Origin: Phoronis australis
Taxonomy: Eukaryota; Phoronida; Phoronidae
Reading direction: 5' to 3'
DNA length: 21,396 nucleotides
Assembly: GCA_002633005.1 (NCBI GenBank)
Contig: NMRA01000405.1
Location: 1 to 21,396 of the forward strand
The notes under the pieces are model-generated. The model was not told the origin of the DNA. It made no database searches and saw only the letters and a program-made list of their open reading frames with translations. The translations under genes were made by a program, and so were the position numbers. This document shows, piece by piece, positions 1 through 8,333 of this stretch (position 1 is its first letter; the number at the start of each line of letters is the position of its first letter).

Positions 1-25
1 CCGTTGCCGTTGCCGTTGCCGTTGG
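1..25. repeat. Hexanucleotide microsatellite (CCGTTG)4
   Basis: Four perfect CCGTTG units begin the window and may extend beyond its left edge. It is not a telomeric repeat type I recognise. Confidence 0.9.
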
Positions 26-636
26 GTATAAAGTAATATGATAAACGTTATTGCTGATATACTTTGAATACATGTAACAGTACAACATAAAATTTTACCG
101 TAAGAAACTAACGCTTGAAATATAACTTTATTGTAAGTTTTACAAAAGTTAACCTTTACTAAAATATTTGAAAATATAAACCCTAATGCAAGCTGCACGA
201 ATGCTAGTTTAAGAAGAAAACTTAAGATCGGATTTATTCATGCAATGACAGTAGAAATGTCTTCCAGTTCACATCAAATTCCATAAATACGTTTGCGCAG
301 AGTCTACATACAACACTGAACATCAAAAAGTACATACAACACTGGTACTTTCAAATTTAGAAAAACCTATGTTTAAACGCTTGATCACATATGATATGAG
401 ATATTAAACATGTTGAAATTCCATCAACCGGTGGGCAGTATGCATTGGAGTACAGAAAAAGATACGCAACTGATTTTGTCAGGGAGACTACACATATGGA
501 ATTTTTGAGTTATAGAGTAAGCTTGGACATATGGCTTTTTTTCGTCTTTGTGAGATGTCACAGCCATCCGTAGTGAAACTAATTATAATATCATCAAATA
601 TTCAATCTCTTGTATAATCTTTAAATTATCACCTCA
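26..636. other. AT-rich stretch with no gene seen
   Basis: I find no credible reading frame, RNA gene or clear repeat here. It could be decayed mobile-element DNA, because a LINE fragment begins just to its right. Confidence 0.5.
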
Positions 637-980
637 TTAATATAAGTTGTGCAATACAGAAGTTCCTAACAATCTACTTTCAAAACACATAACAGTACCC
701 TTGATAATGATATTCAAGTTCATGTGGTTTACCATAATGCCCACATACTGCAAGAAGTTCAAAAATATCATTAACTGAGGGTAAGAACAAATTAAGATCT
801 TCGGCATACATAAGATGATTGATGTACACAGGAGATAGGACTGCACAGACAATTATAGAGTCACTCAAAAGTGATATAAGTCCAACCATGTTCACATTGA
901 AAAGTTTGCCCAATAGTATACCATCTTGTCTAACGCCATTTGAAGCTTTGAAGAATGTCGACTGGAACAGGCTTTTTCAA
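637..980 (-). pseudogene. Decayed LINE (non-LTR) reverse transcriptase fragment
   Basis: Read on the minus strand, this encodes part of the palm of a non-LTR retrotransposon reverse transcriptase. The order is SNGVRQDGILL, the block normally read as NGVRQGG-LSP, then LFNVNM (normally LFNVYMDDL), then INHLMYAEDLNLF, the catalytic block normally YADD. It ends with a stretch like the usual FN..KS.CMVF. The first catalytic Asp pair is changed to YAED, the segment between the blocks is divergent, a stop lies just upstream near 980, and the reading continues in another frame near 690 (MCFESRLL). The fragment is short, mutated and non-functional. Clade (CR1, Jockey, RTE and similar) cannot be settled from this length. 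Confidence 0.75.
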
Positions 981-1159
981 GACAATTGATGGAGAATATT
1001 CGAATAAAAATTCTTAGTTTGCTTCGATGCATTATTAACCGTCTTGCTAGCCAAGGAAATTCAAGTCCATCAGCTTTAAGGAAGAAATCCCCACATCTAG
1101 TTATTAAAATGACATCATGAAATCTTGAGACTGCTGTCGATCGTGTTTGTGGTACTGCA
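981..1159. other. No feature seen
   Basis: No gene or repeat identified. It could hold further upstream LINE sequence too decayed to read. Confidence 0.4.
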
Positions 1160-2055
1160 GGAAATGTGGTGCACTGTAACTGGTTGTGACGCCGTGGTCC
1201 CGCATGTTAATGATAGACAAGTCAGTGGTTTAACAACTGGCAAAGTCACTGAAATTAAATAAAGCAATTGAGACTAAATGAAATTAACCTCCGAAAAGGA
1301 ATGTAACACAGATCACCCGAAATGAAATTGCAAAACTACCAGTCTTCTGCTCCGCAGATTTAGAGACTATGACCTGAAACCAGGTGTGAAACCGTGTACA
1401 AGAGCAAAAGTCAGATATCTGATTTTTCACTCATCTCATGATGCACGACCTCACGGAAGAGGCAACTTCCGGGATTTTTTTACCTTTCCGACTTTGGAGT
1501 TATTTTGTCTTGGTGGTTCAGGGACATCTTTGCTTCACTGCCACTGGTGGCGAAGTCACTGTCCTGCTTGTCCAGGTCCTTTATGACTCAAGAAATAACG
1601 TATACATTTCTCCAACTTTGAAGGTTTTTATCTCTAACATTTGTGTAAAACTTTCAAATATTGCGATTTAAACACTATTCACAAAACGACATTAAAATAA
1701 TTGTATTTTAGTGCCTCTCGAAATGACCCAAGAAATGTTCGGCAATGTACACTGCGCTATTGCATTTATTTATATTTTTAAATTTTCCTTTACCGCTACT
1801 ACAGTCTTGCTGCACCGCTGTCGATGACATTAAGTCACGGGTTTCTGGGCTCATAGACCTTCAGACTAGTTTCGAACTAAATAGCTTTACTTCCTGTCGG
1901 ATTAGTGAGCCTTCGGCCTTACAGGGCCTTTTTAAAAACATTTTAATAGTCGCATAATTTGCCTTCACACATGTTAAGCTTCGGAGTATCGAGCTCCACC
2001 CTATTTATACTAATGCACTATGACTGACAAGCTACGTTTAATTACCTTCTTAATT
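1160..2055 (+). repeat. Macrosatellite unit, partial copy 1 (blocks h, f, g, a)
   Basis: This is the first of several diverged copies of a 1.3-1.7 kb repeat. Landmarks shared with other copies are GAAACCAGGTGTGAAACNGTG near 1376, the block f motif CTCACGGAAGAGGCAACTTC near 1450 (again at 5690, 6960, and weaker at 14950 and 18920), the block g motif ACATTTCTCCAACTTTGAAG near 1604, and block a beginning TGTCGATGAC at 1819 (again at 14001). Block a carries TAGACCTTCAGACTAGTTTC, matched at 18070. Short open frames here are chance and differ between copies. No coding capacity is apparent. Confidence 0.75.
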
Positions 2056-2309
2056 ACTCTGCACGTGCAAGCGCAGAGTTTTGCTGTTCTACGTATCTTA
2101 TCGTCTTATTACCCTGCGCGTGCAAGCGCAGATTACTGCTATTCCTGTGTTTTCTTCAATTTTATTACTCTGCGCGTGCAAGCGCAGAGTTTTACTGTTC
2201 TACGTATTTTATCTTCTTATTACTCTGAGCGTTGAAGCGAAGAGTACTGTTGTTCCTGGGATTTCTCCAATTTTATTCTTCTTATTACTCTGCGTGTGCA
2301 GCGGAGAGT
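2056..2309 (+). repeat. Hairpin minisatellite, five monomers of about 55-65 bp
   Basis: Hairpins start at 2056, 2111, 2167, 2222 and 2287, with the form ACTCTGCGC-GTGCAA-GCGCAGAGT. The unit at 2167 is a perfect 9-bp stem with a 6-nt loop; the others carry one or more mismatches. Between hairpins two spacer types alternate: one with TACGTATNTTAT, the other with CCTGNNNTTTCTNCAATTTTATT. The true period is therefore a pair of about 110 bp. A sixth, single copy opens X2 at 4024. Confidence 0.85.
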
Positions 2310-2439
2310 TTTACTGTTCTACATACTTTATCTTCATATTCTTATTCTTCTTATTCTTCCTTCCTTTTCAGATTGTTATTACTCTTACATCCATTCACTT
2401 ACAACAATCATACTTACTGTGGTTAATAGGATATTCAAG

Positions 2440-3560
2440 GGATTTCTATTGATGATATCGTTTTGACCCAAAATGCACCGGATTGACCCGAAAGGGGTTA
2501 AGGAGTACTTTTTTACAAATGCTTCTTCTTCTACAGGTTTTTATATAGACTCTTCGAATTTTTGGGAACAAGTACACACTAGAAATCTGCATCTGGAATT
2601 TACTTGGAATTCCAATCGGATGAAGGGAACTGAGTTTCCGGGTCAAAGGTAATTAAGTGCAAATGTGATTTTTGCGCTAGACCTTTCATAATCATGCATG
2701 TGATTACCATTCATAAAGGAAGGTCAGTCACAAATTTTGGGGTCACTAGGTGCAATTGTGGGGTCATTAAGTGCAGTTTTCTTTTAAATTTAAGACTTTC
2801 AATCAGCTTGTACTTAAATGATGCATTAGGGAAACGGGTCAAGGAGTGCATTCCGTCAAATTGCTTCTTCTTCGACAGGTTTTTAGACAGACTCCGAATT
2901 TTGATAACAAGCAGGCACCAGAGAAGTGCATTCATAGTTTATCTGGAATTTAAAACGGATAAAGGGAACCGAGTTTCCGGGTCAAAGGTCATTAAGTGCA
3001 AAAGTGATTTTTGAGCTACACCTTTCATAATCATACATATACATGTAATAACCATTCTTAAAGAAAGTTCAATCACAAACTTTGGGTTCACTAGGTGTAA
3101 CTTTCTGGTCATTAAGTGCAGCTTTCTGTTAAAATTCAGACTTTTTCAATCACTTCGTAATTACATGTTGTATTAGGGAGAGCGTTTATATTCATGGTGA
3201 TTCAACCAATTGCCATTCAAAAACTATTTATAATACGGGTATGACCCAAAATGCACTAAAGGACCCCATGAGAGGTCAACCGGTATGTTTCATTCAAAAG
3301 CTTCTCCTTCTGCAATTTTTTAGATTTCTTCTTGAAGTTTCATGAACAGCTTGGTGCCATATAAGTGCACCCAGAACTTACACGGAATTTCGATCTGATC
3401 AACTGAACTGAATTTCTGGGTCAAAGGTCGATCAGTGCAAAAATGATTTCTGAGCTAGACATTTCATCAACACATATATCATTTTCCTTCGTACATTAAA
3501 TTCAGTCACAAACTTTGGAGTAATTAGGTGCAACCGTGGGGTCATTAAGTGCAATTTTCC
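2440..3560 (+). repeat. Tandem GTGCA/DR1 repeat of X1
   Basis: Long repeats of about 340-440 bp, anchored by GGGTCAAAGGTCA-like boxes at 2640, 2979 and 3418, each followed by NNTNAGTGCA and then TGATTTNTGNGCTANACNTTTC. Intervening conserved boxes include GGGTCATTAAGTGCA (2751-2775 and 3540) and TGCACCGG (2474). The first interval is 339 bp and the second 439 bp, so the first monomer carries a deletion of about 100 bp. It is homologous to the array in X2. Confidence 0.8.
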
Positions 3561-3697
3561 ATTGACTTTCTAATTTCTCACTCTTGCTCTTTCATAGTTA
3601 CCAGGGACATCGCTCTCTTTCACACGAAGGATGCAACTTTTATGCAATGTAATGCGCCTATACTTCACTATGCATGTGCATACACCCCGCGCAGAGT

Positions 3698-4023
3698 TGT
3701 AAGTGCGCATACGCAATTGCATTCTAGTTTTAGTCTCCGGTTGTTAATTTTCCTCTTCCATCCTTCTTGTTCCGTTTTGGTTATCGTTGTTGCGTGGGTA
3801 TGGCGATCAAATAAACAAAAACATGCATTAATAAAATTTACAAACAATCGAGATATCAACTAATGTTTTTAATTTGCCACTCCCATGTTAATTGAGAAAT
3901 CCTTGTCTGTGCCACGGCAGTAGTGACCATGGGAACCACTGTTCAGCTACTTGTGGCATCTGCAAAGGAATTCACCATTGAACCTTGAACCTTGAACGTA
4001 ATTTGGATTCAGCCATGCTATTT
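3698..4023 (+). repeat. Macrosatellite blocks b and c, copy 1
   Basis: From TTTTAGTCTCCGGTTGTTAA (3728) through CCATCCTTCTTGTTCCG, AAATCCTTGTCTGTGCCACG (about 3897) and GCATCTGCAAAGGAATTCA (3956). It matches 14230-14540, 6270-6560 and 18247-18560. It is the piece of backbone lying between the two X elements. Confidence 0.75.
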
Positions 4024-5250
4024 ACTCTGCGCGTGTAAGCGCAGAGTACTGTTGTTCTTGGGTTTTCTTATTATTTTATTCTTATTCTTATTCTTCTTAT
4101 TTTTCTTCCGACCAAATTTGAGGCTTAATAACTCCAAATTGGGTGCAGGTACGGTCCTTAAATTCAGCATATGACTTTTGACAGTATATAAATTTTGATT
4201 GGTTATATAATCATATTCCATATTGCACCGGAAGAGGTACATGTAGTTTGGTGCAAAGGTCATATAATTTTCAAAATGCTACTCCTCCTTTAGTTTTAAA
4301 GCTATCTTTTTCAAATTCGGTGTACAGGTATAAGTCAACATGGCAATTTAAAAAATTTCTTTTCTAAGTAATCGGGTCATCCAATCAGGTGAAATAGGTC
4401 AAAGGTCATTAGGTGCAAACTAAAATTTTGAGCTAGACACTTCAAATTGACAGGTCTGATTGCCACCGGTAAATCAAATCGGAATCCAAAGTTTCAGGTC
4501 ATTTAGTGCAAACATGGAGTCATTAGATGCATTTTTCTTCTGAAAATTTGACCTTTTCAATCAGCAAGTATTCTGATGTGTCAACCGTTAGACAAGTGTG
4601 ATTCTCAGCGTTAAACACATTTTCCATGGGCTTTGAAATAATTTTCCTAAAGACGATTAAAATGCACCGGATATGGTCAATTAGTGCAAAAGTCATGTAA
4701 TGTTCAAAATGTTATATCTCTTACGTTTTTCAAGGAATTCTTTTCAATTTCAGCACACTGGTTTAAGTCAACATGCCAATTAAATACCCTACAATGTACT
4801 TTACTTCTCAATAGGCCTAACCAATCAGAAAAAATAGGTCAAAGGTCATTGAGTGCAAACTAAAATTTTGAGCTAGAGACTTCAGAATTACGTATCTGTT
4901 TACTAAGTGCGATTGAGTTTGAATTTTAAATTTTCAGGTCGTTTGGTGCACCCATGGGGTCATTAGGTGCATTTTTCTTCTGAAAGTTTGACCACTTGAT
5001 TCATCTTGTATTCTGAAGTGCTTAAAGTAAAACATCTGTGATTATTAGCATTAACCACACTTTTAATCGAGTTAACAATTACTCCCTCATCGGGGCTCAT
5101 AATGCACCGGAAGAGGTCAATTAGTGCAAAGGTCATCAAAAAATTAATATGTAATTTCTCCTACAATTTTAAAGAATTCCTTTTCATATTGGTAAACGGT
5201 TGCTGTCAGTAACTTCCCATAATAATTCCAGTAATACGCACGCGCTGAGT
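4024..5250 (+). mobile_element. Composite element X2 (second copy of X1 type)
   Basis: It starts with a perfect hairpin ACTCTGCGC-GTGTAA-GCGCAGAGT (4024-4047). A TTATTCTTATTCTTC tract and a tandem 440-bp repeat follow. It ends with CACGCGCTGAGT (5239-5250), close to the inverse complement of its own first 12 bases, ACTCTGCGCGTG. It lies between backbone blocks c (…TTCAGCCATGCTA) and d (…TTAGTATGTTAG). With X1 it defines a repeated element about 1.2-1.6 kb long with no coding capacity. Confidence 0.55.
4215..5165 (+). repeat. Tandem 440-bp monomers with DR1 boxes (X2 core)
   Basis: The box TGCACCGG recurs at 4224, 4663 and 5103, spacings of 439 and 440 bp. A perfect AGGTCAAAGGTCA recurs at 4396 and 4836, exactly 440 bp apart. 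Each monomer also carries CAGGTCNTTTNGTGCA and GGGTCATTAGGTGCA-like boxes. A little over two monomers are present, diverged from each other mainly outside the GGTCA/GTGCA boxes. Confidence 0.85.
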
Positions 5251-5253
5251 CCG

Positions 5254-5276
5254 TTATTGTCACGCCGTGACAATAA
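5254..5276. repeat. Perfect palindrome of 11-bp arms
   Basis: TTATTGTCACG, one central C, then CGTGACAATAA. It lies at the junction between the end of X2 and macrosatellite block d. It could be a remnant of another short inverted element or part of the X2 target. No function is assigned. Confidence 0.8.
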
Positions 5277-6190
5277 TCTTTCTAGTTTTCTTAGTATGTT
5301 ATGGCTTGTGTTAGTATGTTAGTGCAATTTTTAGTCGTTATTAGAAATATCATTAGCGCCAGTGCGAATGTACCAGCAAGACAAATAACAAACGTTTAGT
5401 CCAAGCGAATAGTAATGGATTTGATTGATACAAAGATCCATCCATTTGAAGTACATGTGTGTCATCACCTCCCAAATACTAAAACATGAGTACAACCTAG
5501 AGTACAACAAAAATACAGTAAACACTTATATCCTATTACAATAATCTAGACATAACGCAGTTGTCACAGGTGGAGAGCTGTAACTGCAAGTGTCAGCGAG
5601 ACCAAATTGCATTCAGTAATGAAAGTTATATAACTCGATCGTCCCTTATGTATCGGGTAAGACCGCCTCTCATGGGCGTGCCCTCACGGAAGAGGCAACT
5701 TCCTGGCCTCTTTTTAGATTTCCGTCTCTGGTGTTATTTTGTGTTGGTGGTCCCGTGACATCTTTCGTTCACTGCCAGTGGTTGAGATGTCAGGGTCCTG
5801 CTTGTTCAGGTTCTGTATGAACCTCGAAAATAGCTGTTCAGATTTAGGTCAAATGCCACATACTATGGTTTGAACACCTATCACAACACGAAACTGAATT
5901 GATCATCAACAGTGTTTCTGTGATCACTTCCTGAATATTTTTATCAAATATGTTTCGATTATGTTCTATTGATACCATTGTTTTACAATCAATGTTTTGG
6001 GGGTTATTTTGCTAAATTTTATGGGTTTTTTGAGTTTGAAGGCTTATATCTCAGAAATTGATGATCAGATTTAGGTGAAATGTTCGAATACTAAGATTTA
6101 AACACGGTTCACAAAACGAAAAGAAAAGGATTACACTTTAGAATATTAACAGTGTTTCTGATATCACTTATGGAATAATTTTGGTCAGAG
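5277..6190 (+). repeat. Macrosatellite blocks d, e, f, g
   Basis: Block d has TGTTAGTATGTTAGTGCAA and CCAGCAAGACAAATAACAAA. Block e has CACAGGTGGAGAGCTGTAAC. Block f has CCCTCACGGAAGAGGCAACT (5681) and a GGTCAGGGTCCTGCTTGTT-like stretch. Block g has GCTGTTCAGATTTAGGT, TTAACAGTGTTTCTGTGATC and an internal second copy near 6047-6180 beginning GCTTATATCTCAGAAATTG. Homologous stretches lie at 6590-7044, 14560-15250 and 18570-18935. Confidence 0.75.
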
Positions 6191-7044
6191 TGCCGAGATG
6201 TACCCATTTATACTAAAGCAGTGTATGAAATGCAAGAAACGTTAGCGGTTCACCTTCATAATTTTCGTCTTAAACCATTCTTCTTCCGTTTTTGGTATCC
6301 GTGGGTCGCAGCATATCGTTGGGGTATGGGTATAGTGTGTAAGTAGGCAAAAACTTGTGTAATAAAACTTCAAATAATAGACAAGTCACCTGTTTTCAAT
6401 ATGCCGCTCGGATGCTAATTGAAAAATCCTTGACCCTGTGCCGGCAGAAATCGACCACGGGAACTACTGCTCAAGTCCATCTGGTTGTGGCTTCTGCAGA
6501 GGAATTAAAAAAAAAAACACCATTCAGCATGCATTTTGAGACCTTGAACTGCATTTTCGTTTTTTCATGCTTTCTTTCGTCATTGGTATATGTCAGTGCT
6601 TATATTAGTATGTTAGTGCAAGTGTTAGTTAGGATCAGAAATAGCGTAAGCGTCAATGCGAAAGAACCACCAAGTAAACTAACAAAAGTAACAAATGTCT
6701 AGTCTATGAGAATAGTAATACATTTGATAGACGGGCAGCTAAATTCACTGTTATAAATATGCGTCATCACAACCAAACATTGAGAAGCCAGTGTGCAACC
6801 AAAATGCAGCCAACATTAATATCTATTACACCGACTTGGACCCAAGGGGAGAACTGTAACTGCATGTGACAGCCAGACCAAATGTCACCAATAACGAAAG
6901 TTAAACACCCCTCTTGTCCTTCATGTATCTGCTAAGGCAGCACCTCATGGCCCGCGCCCTCACGGAATAGGCAACTTTCTGGGGGAGAGGTCAGGGTCTT
7001 GTTTGTTTAGCTTCTGTATGATATTTAATGTCTACATTTCTCTA
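6191..7044 (+). repeat. Macrosatellite copy 2 (end of a, blocks b to f, start of g)
   Basis: A short end of block a (CCCATTTATACTAAAGCA) leads directly into b (6270), c (6390), d (6590), e (6840) and f (6955). Block g begins at about 7031 and is then cut by the Penelope-like insertion. The b-to-b and d-to-d distances to the preceding copy, once X2 is removed, are near 1.3 kb. This copy lacks most of blocks h and a. Confidence 0.75.
7033..7044 (+). repeat. Target-site duplication of the Penelope-like element, left copy
   Basis: TACATTTCTCTA is repeated exactly at 10304-10315. The sequence belongs to macrosatellite block g (compare 15059-15070), so the duplication marks insertion of the retroelement into the repeat. 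Confidence 0.85.
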
Positions 7045-7070
7045 TTGAAGAAAACAACAACGGTTTTAAG

Positions 7071-7116
7071 ACTTGACATGTTTCGGTGTCATTTATTCAA
7101 CACCATCCTCAGAAGT
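7071..7116 (-). ncRNA. Hammerhead-ribozyme-like motif at the Penelope-like 3' end
   Basis: On the minus strand the order is ACTT (7116-7113), CTGAGGA (7112-7106), T, GGTGT (7104-7100), a 10-nt loop, ACACC (7089-7085), GAAA (7084-7081), then CATGTC and AAGT (7074-7071). This fits the type I hammerhead plan: CUGANGA core, stem II GGTGT/ACACC, GAAA core, a palindromic loopless stem III (ACATGT), a UC cleavage position, and helix I ACTT/AAGT. Hammerheads with minimal stem III are known in Penelope-like elements. One extra T sits between CTGAGGA and stem II, so activity is doubtful. It may be a decayed or variant form. Confidence 0.5.
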
Positions 7117-7197
7117 GATAATACAGTGGCCACCTAGCTAGTCACAGCAACAAGTAATGACGCACAGATACAGTCAGTTACAGGGAGTCAGTGACAA

Positions 7198-7640
7198 CTA
7201 GACCAACAATGACAACCTGTGGTGTGTCAGTTGCCTATCGAGATTGAGCTTCCACCAACTGATGTGTAAAGCCTCATGAATTTTAAGCTCCTTTGTTGTT
7301 ATTGCCTGGTCTATTATTGCAAAGTCATTGAAAGAGCACTGCTGGTAACAATGACTGGAGCTCTGTAGGTGAATATTTACCTGTGAATTTCTATCAGAAT
7401 TTAGATGTTCCTTGGTCCTGGTTTTCAAATGGCGAACAGTTTCGCCTAAATAACTGGAGCCACATCCAGCACAGATAAATTTGTATACTACCTTGGACCG
7501 TAGACCAATAGAAATTTTGTCCTTAGGGATAAACAAATTCGACAGTTTTAGAGACTTGAATGTTAATACAACTCTTACACAGTAATCATTCACCAATTTG
7601 TTGAGTTTTAATTCGTTGAGCAATTTTGGCGTAAAACCCA
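7198..7640 (-). pseudogene. Penelope-like GIY-YIG endonuclease domain
   Basis: C-terminal part of the Penelope-like polyprotein, which nicks target DNA to prime reverse transcription. The 7644-7198 frame (148 residues) shows a linker with VFIP-type IPKDKI text, then VVYKFICAGCGSSYLGET at about residues 52-69. This contains the GIY-like YKF, a CxxC pair typical of this family, and the YIG-like YLG. It continues with R71 and R76, EH at 79-80, and a downstream Glu in HEALHISW (about 124) that fits the catalytic acid. The frame is offset by one from the RT segment upstream, with the frameshift lying within 7590-7644. It is otherwise open to a natural stop at 7198. Confidence 0.85.
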
Positions 7641-8248
7641 ACATGGGTTATTTTAAAGTACTTGTAGTTAGTTCTGTCTACAGGATGAACATCATCAGGG
7701 TTACGTTGAAGTCTTGCTTTCAGAACCCTATTGACTAATTCTAGGGGATAGCCATTCTTTTGCAAATTCGTTGTAAGTTCTTTAATATTAGAATCAAATC
7801 CAGCCCAAGTGTTGTTAATGAGATATACCCTGTCTATTAGAGTTTTAATGAGACCTGCTTTATAAACAAAGGATGGGAAGCTATGAAAACAAGTGTACAG
7901 TCCTGTGTAGGTCTTCTTATGAAATACTGATGTTACCACTGAGGTACCCTCACGCTCCACAAACACGTCCAGAAATGGCAAAATGTTATCGACCACTAAT
8001 TCTATACTGAATTTCAAGTTAGGATGCCTCGAGTTTAAAAACACCAAAAATTCCTGGGGTGACTGCTGATTTTCAAATATACAAAACACATCATCTACAT
8101 ATCGTCGATAGAAATAGATGTGAGGACCAGTGTCGGTCTCAATCCATGTTTTCTCATGGTGCCCTAAAAACATGCCAGCTACAATGGGAGCCAAAGGTGA
8201 ACCCATTGCTATACCATCAATTTGGTTAAAAACCTCCCCATTAAATAC
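7590..8248 (-). pseudogene. Penelope-like reverse transcriptase, C-terminal part
   Basis: RT palm and thumb of the Penelope-like element. From 8248 downward the frame reads VFNGEVFNQIDGIAMGSPLAP, the substrate-binding block. The catalytic block RRYVDDVFCIF follows, with YVDD at 8101-8090, then LPFLDVFV, the thumb (FHKKTYTGLYTCFHSFPS) and the region leading to KIAQ. The catalytic aspartates are intact. The frame closes with a stop at 7586-7588 because of a frameshift just before the endonuclease. The residues encoded between 8350 and 8249 belong to the inserted element, not to the RT. Confidence 0.88.
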
Positions 8249-8255
8249 ACAAGAG

Positions 8256-8270
8256 CAACGCAGAGCGTTG
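8256..8270 (+). repeat. 5' subterminal hairpin of HINE-like copy 1
   Basis: CAACGC-AGA-GCGTTG, a perfect 6-bp stem with a 3-nt loop. It is conserved with loop GGA in copy 2 (10345-10359) and copy 3 (12054-12068). Conservation of both arms in all copies suggests the structure matters to transposition. Confidence 0.8.
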
Positions 8271-8333
8271 AAATGCGCCCACAATTGCACCGTATACGGT
8301 ATCCTTCTAGGGTCTTTTATTGGTACCATAAAG

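Larger units (their letters stand above)
2056..3697 (+). mobile_element. Composite element X1: hairpin minisatellite, pyrimidine tract, GTGCA/DR1 array
   Basis: The element interrupts the macrosatellite between block a (…CTTAATT) and block b (TTTTAGTCTCCGG), which are contiguous near 14230. Its order is an ACTCTGCGCGTGCAAGCGCAGAGT hairpin array, a TTCTTATTCTTC pyrimidine tract, then long repeats rich in GGTCA and GTGCA. Its right end reads CGCGCAGAGT (3688-3697), the inverse of the left end, which suggests inverted termini. X2 at 4024-5250 has the same plan. No coding region is seen. Class is unknown; boundaries are inferred from homology breaks and the inverted ends. Confidence 0.55.

Noticed and set aside
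1-25. Telomere repeat
   Set aside because: CCGTTG is not a known telomeric unit and only four copies are visible.
1545-1560. CCACTGGTGGCGA in macrosatellite block f, resembling the CTCF core
   Set aside because: One base shorter than the core and not kept in other block f copies (14995, 5775).
2081-2452. 123-residue open frame on the plus strand
   Set aside because: It reads through the hairpin minisatellite and the pyrimidine tract; the repeated LLFYV-type peptide is a by-product of the DNA repeat.
2440-5165. CRISPR-like array
   Set aside because: Repeats are long, diverged and of 340-440 bp period, with no short constant repeat and unique-spacer pattern, and the DNA is animal-like.
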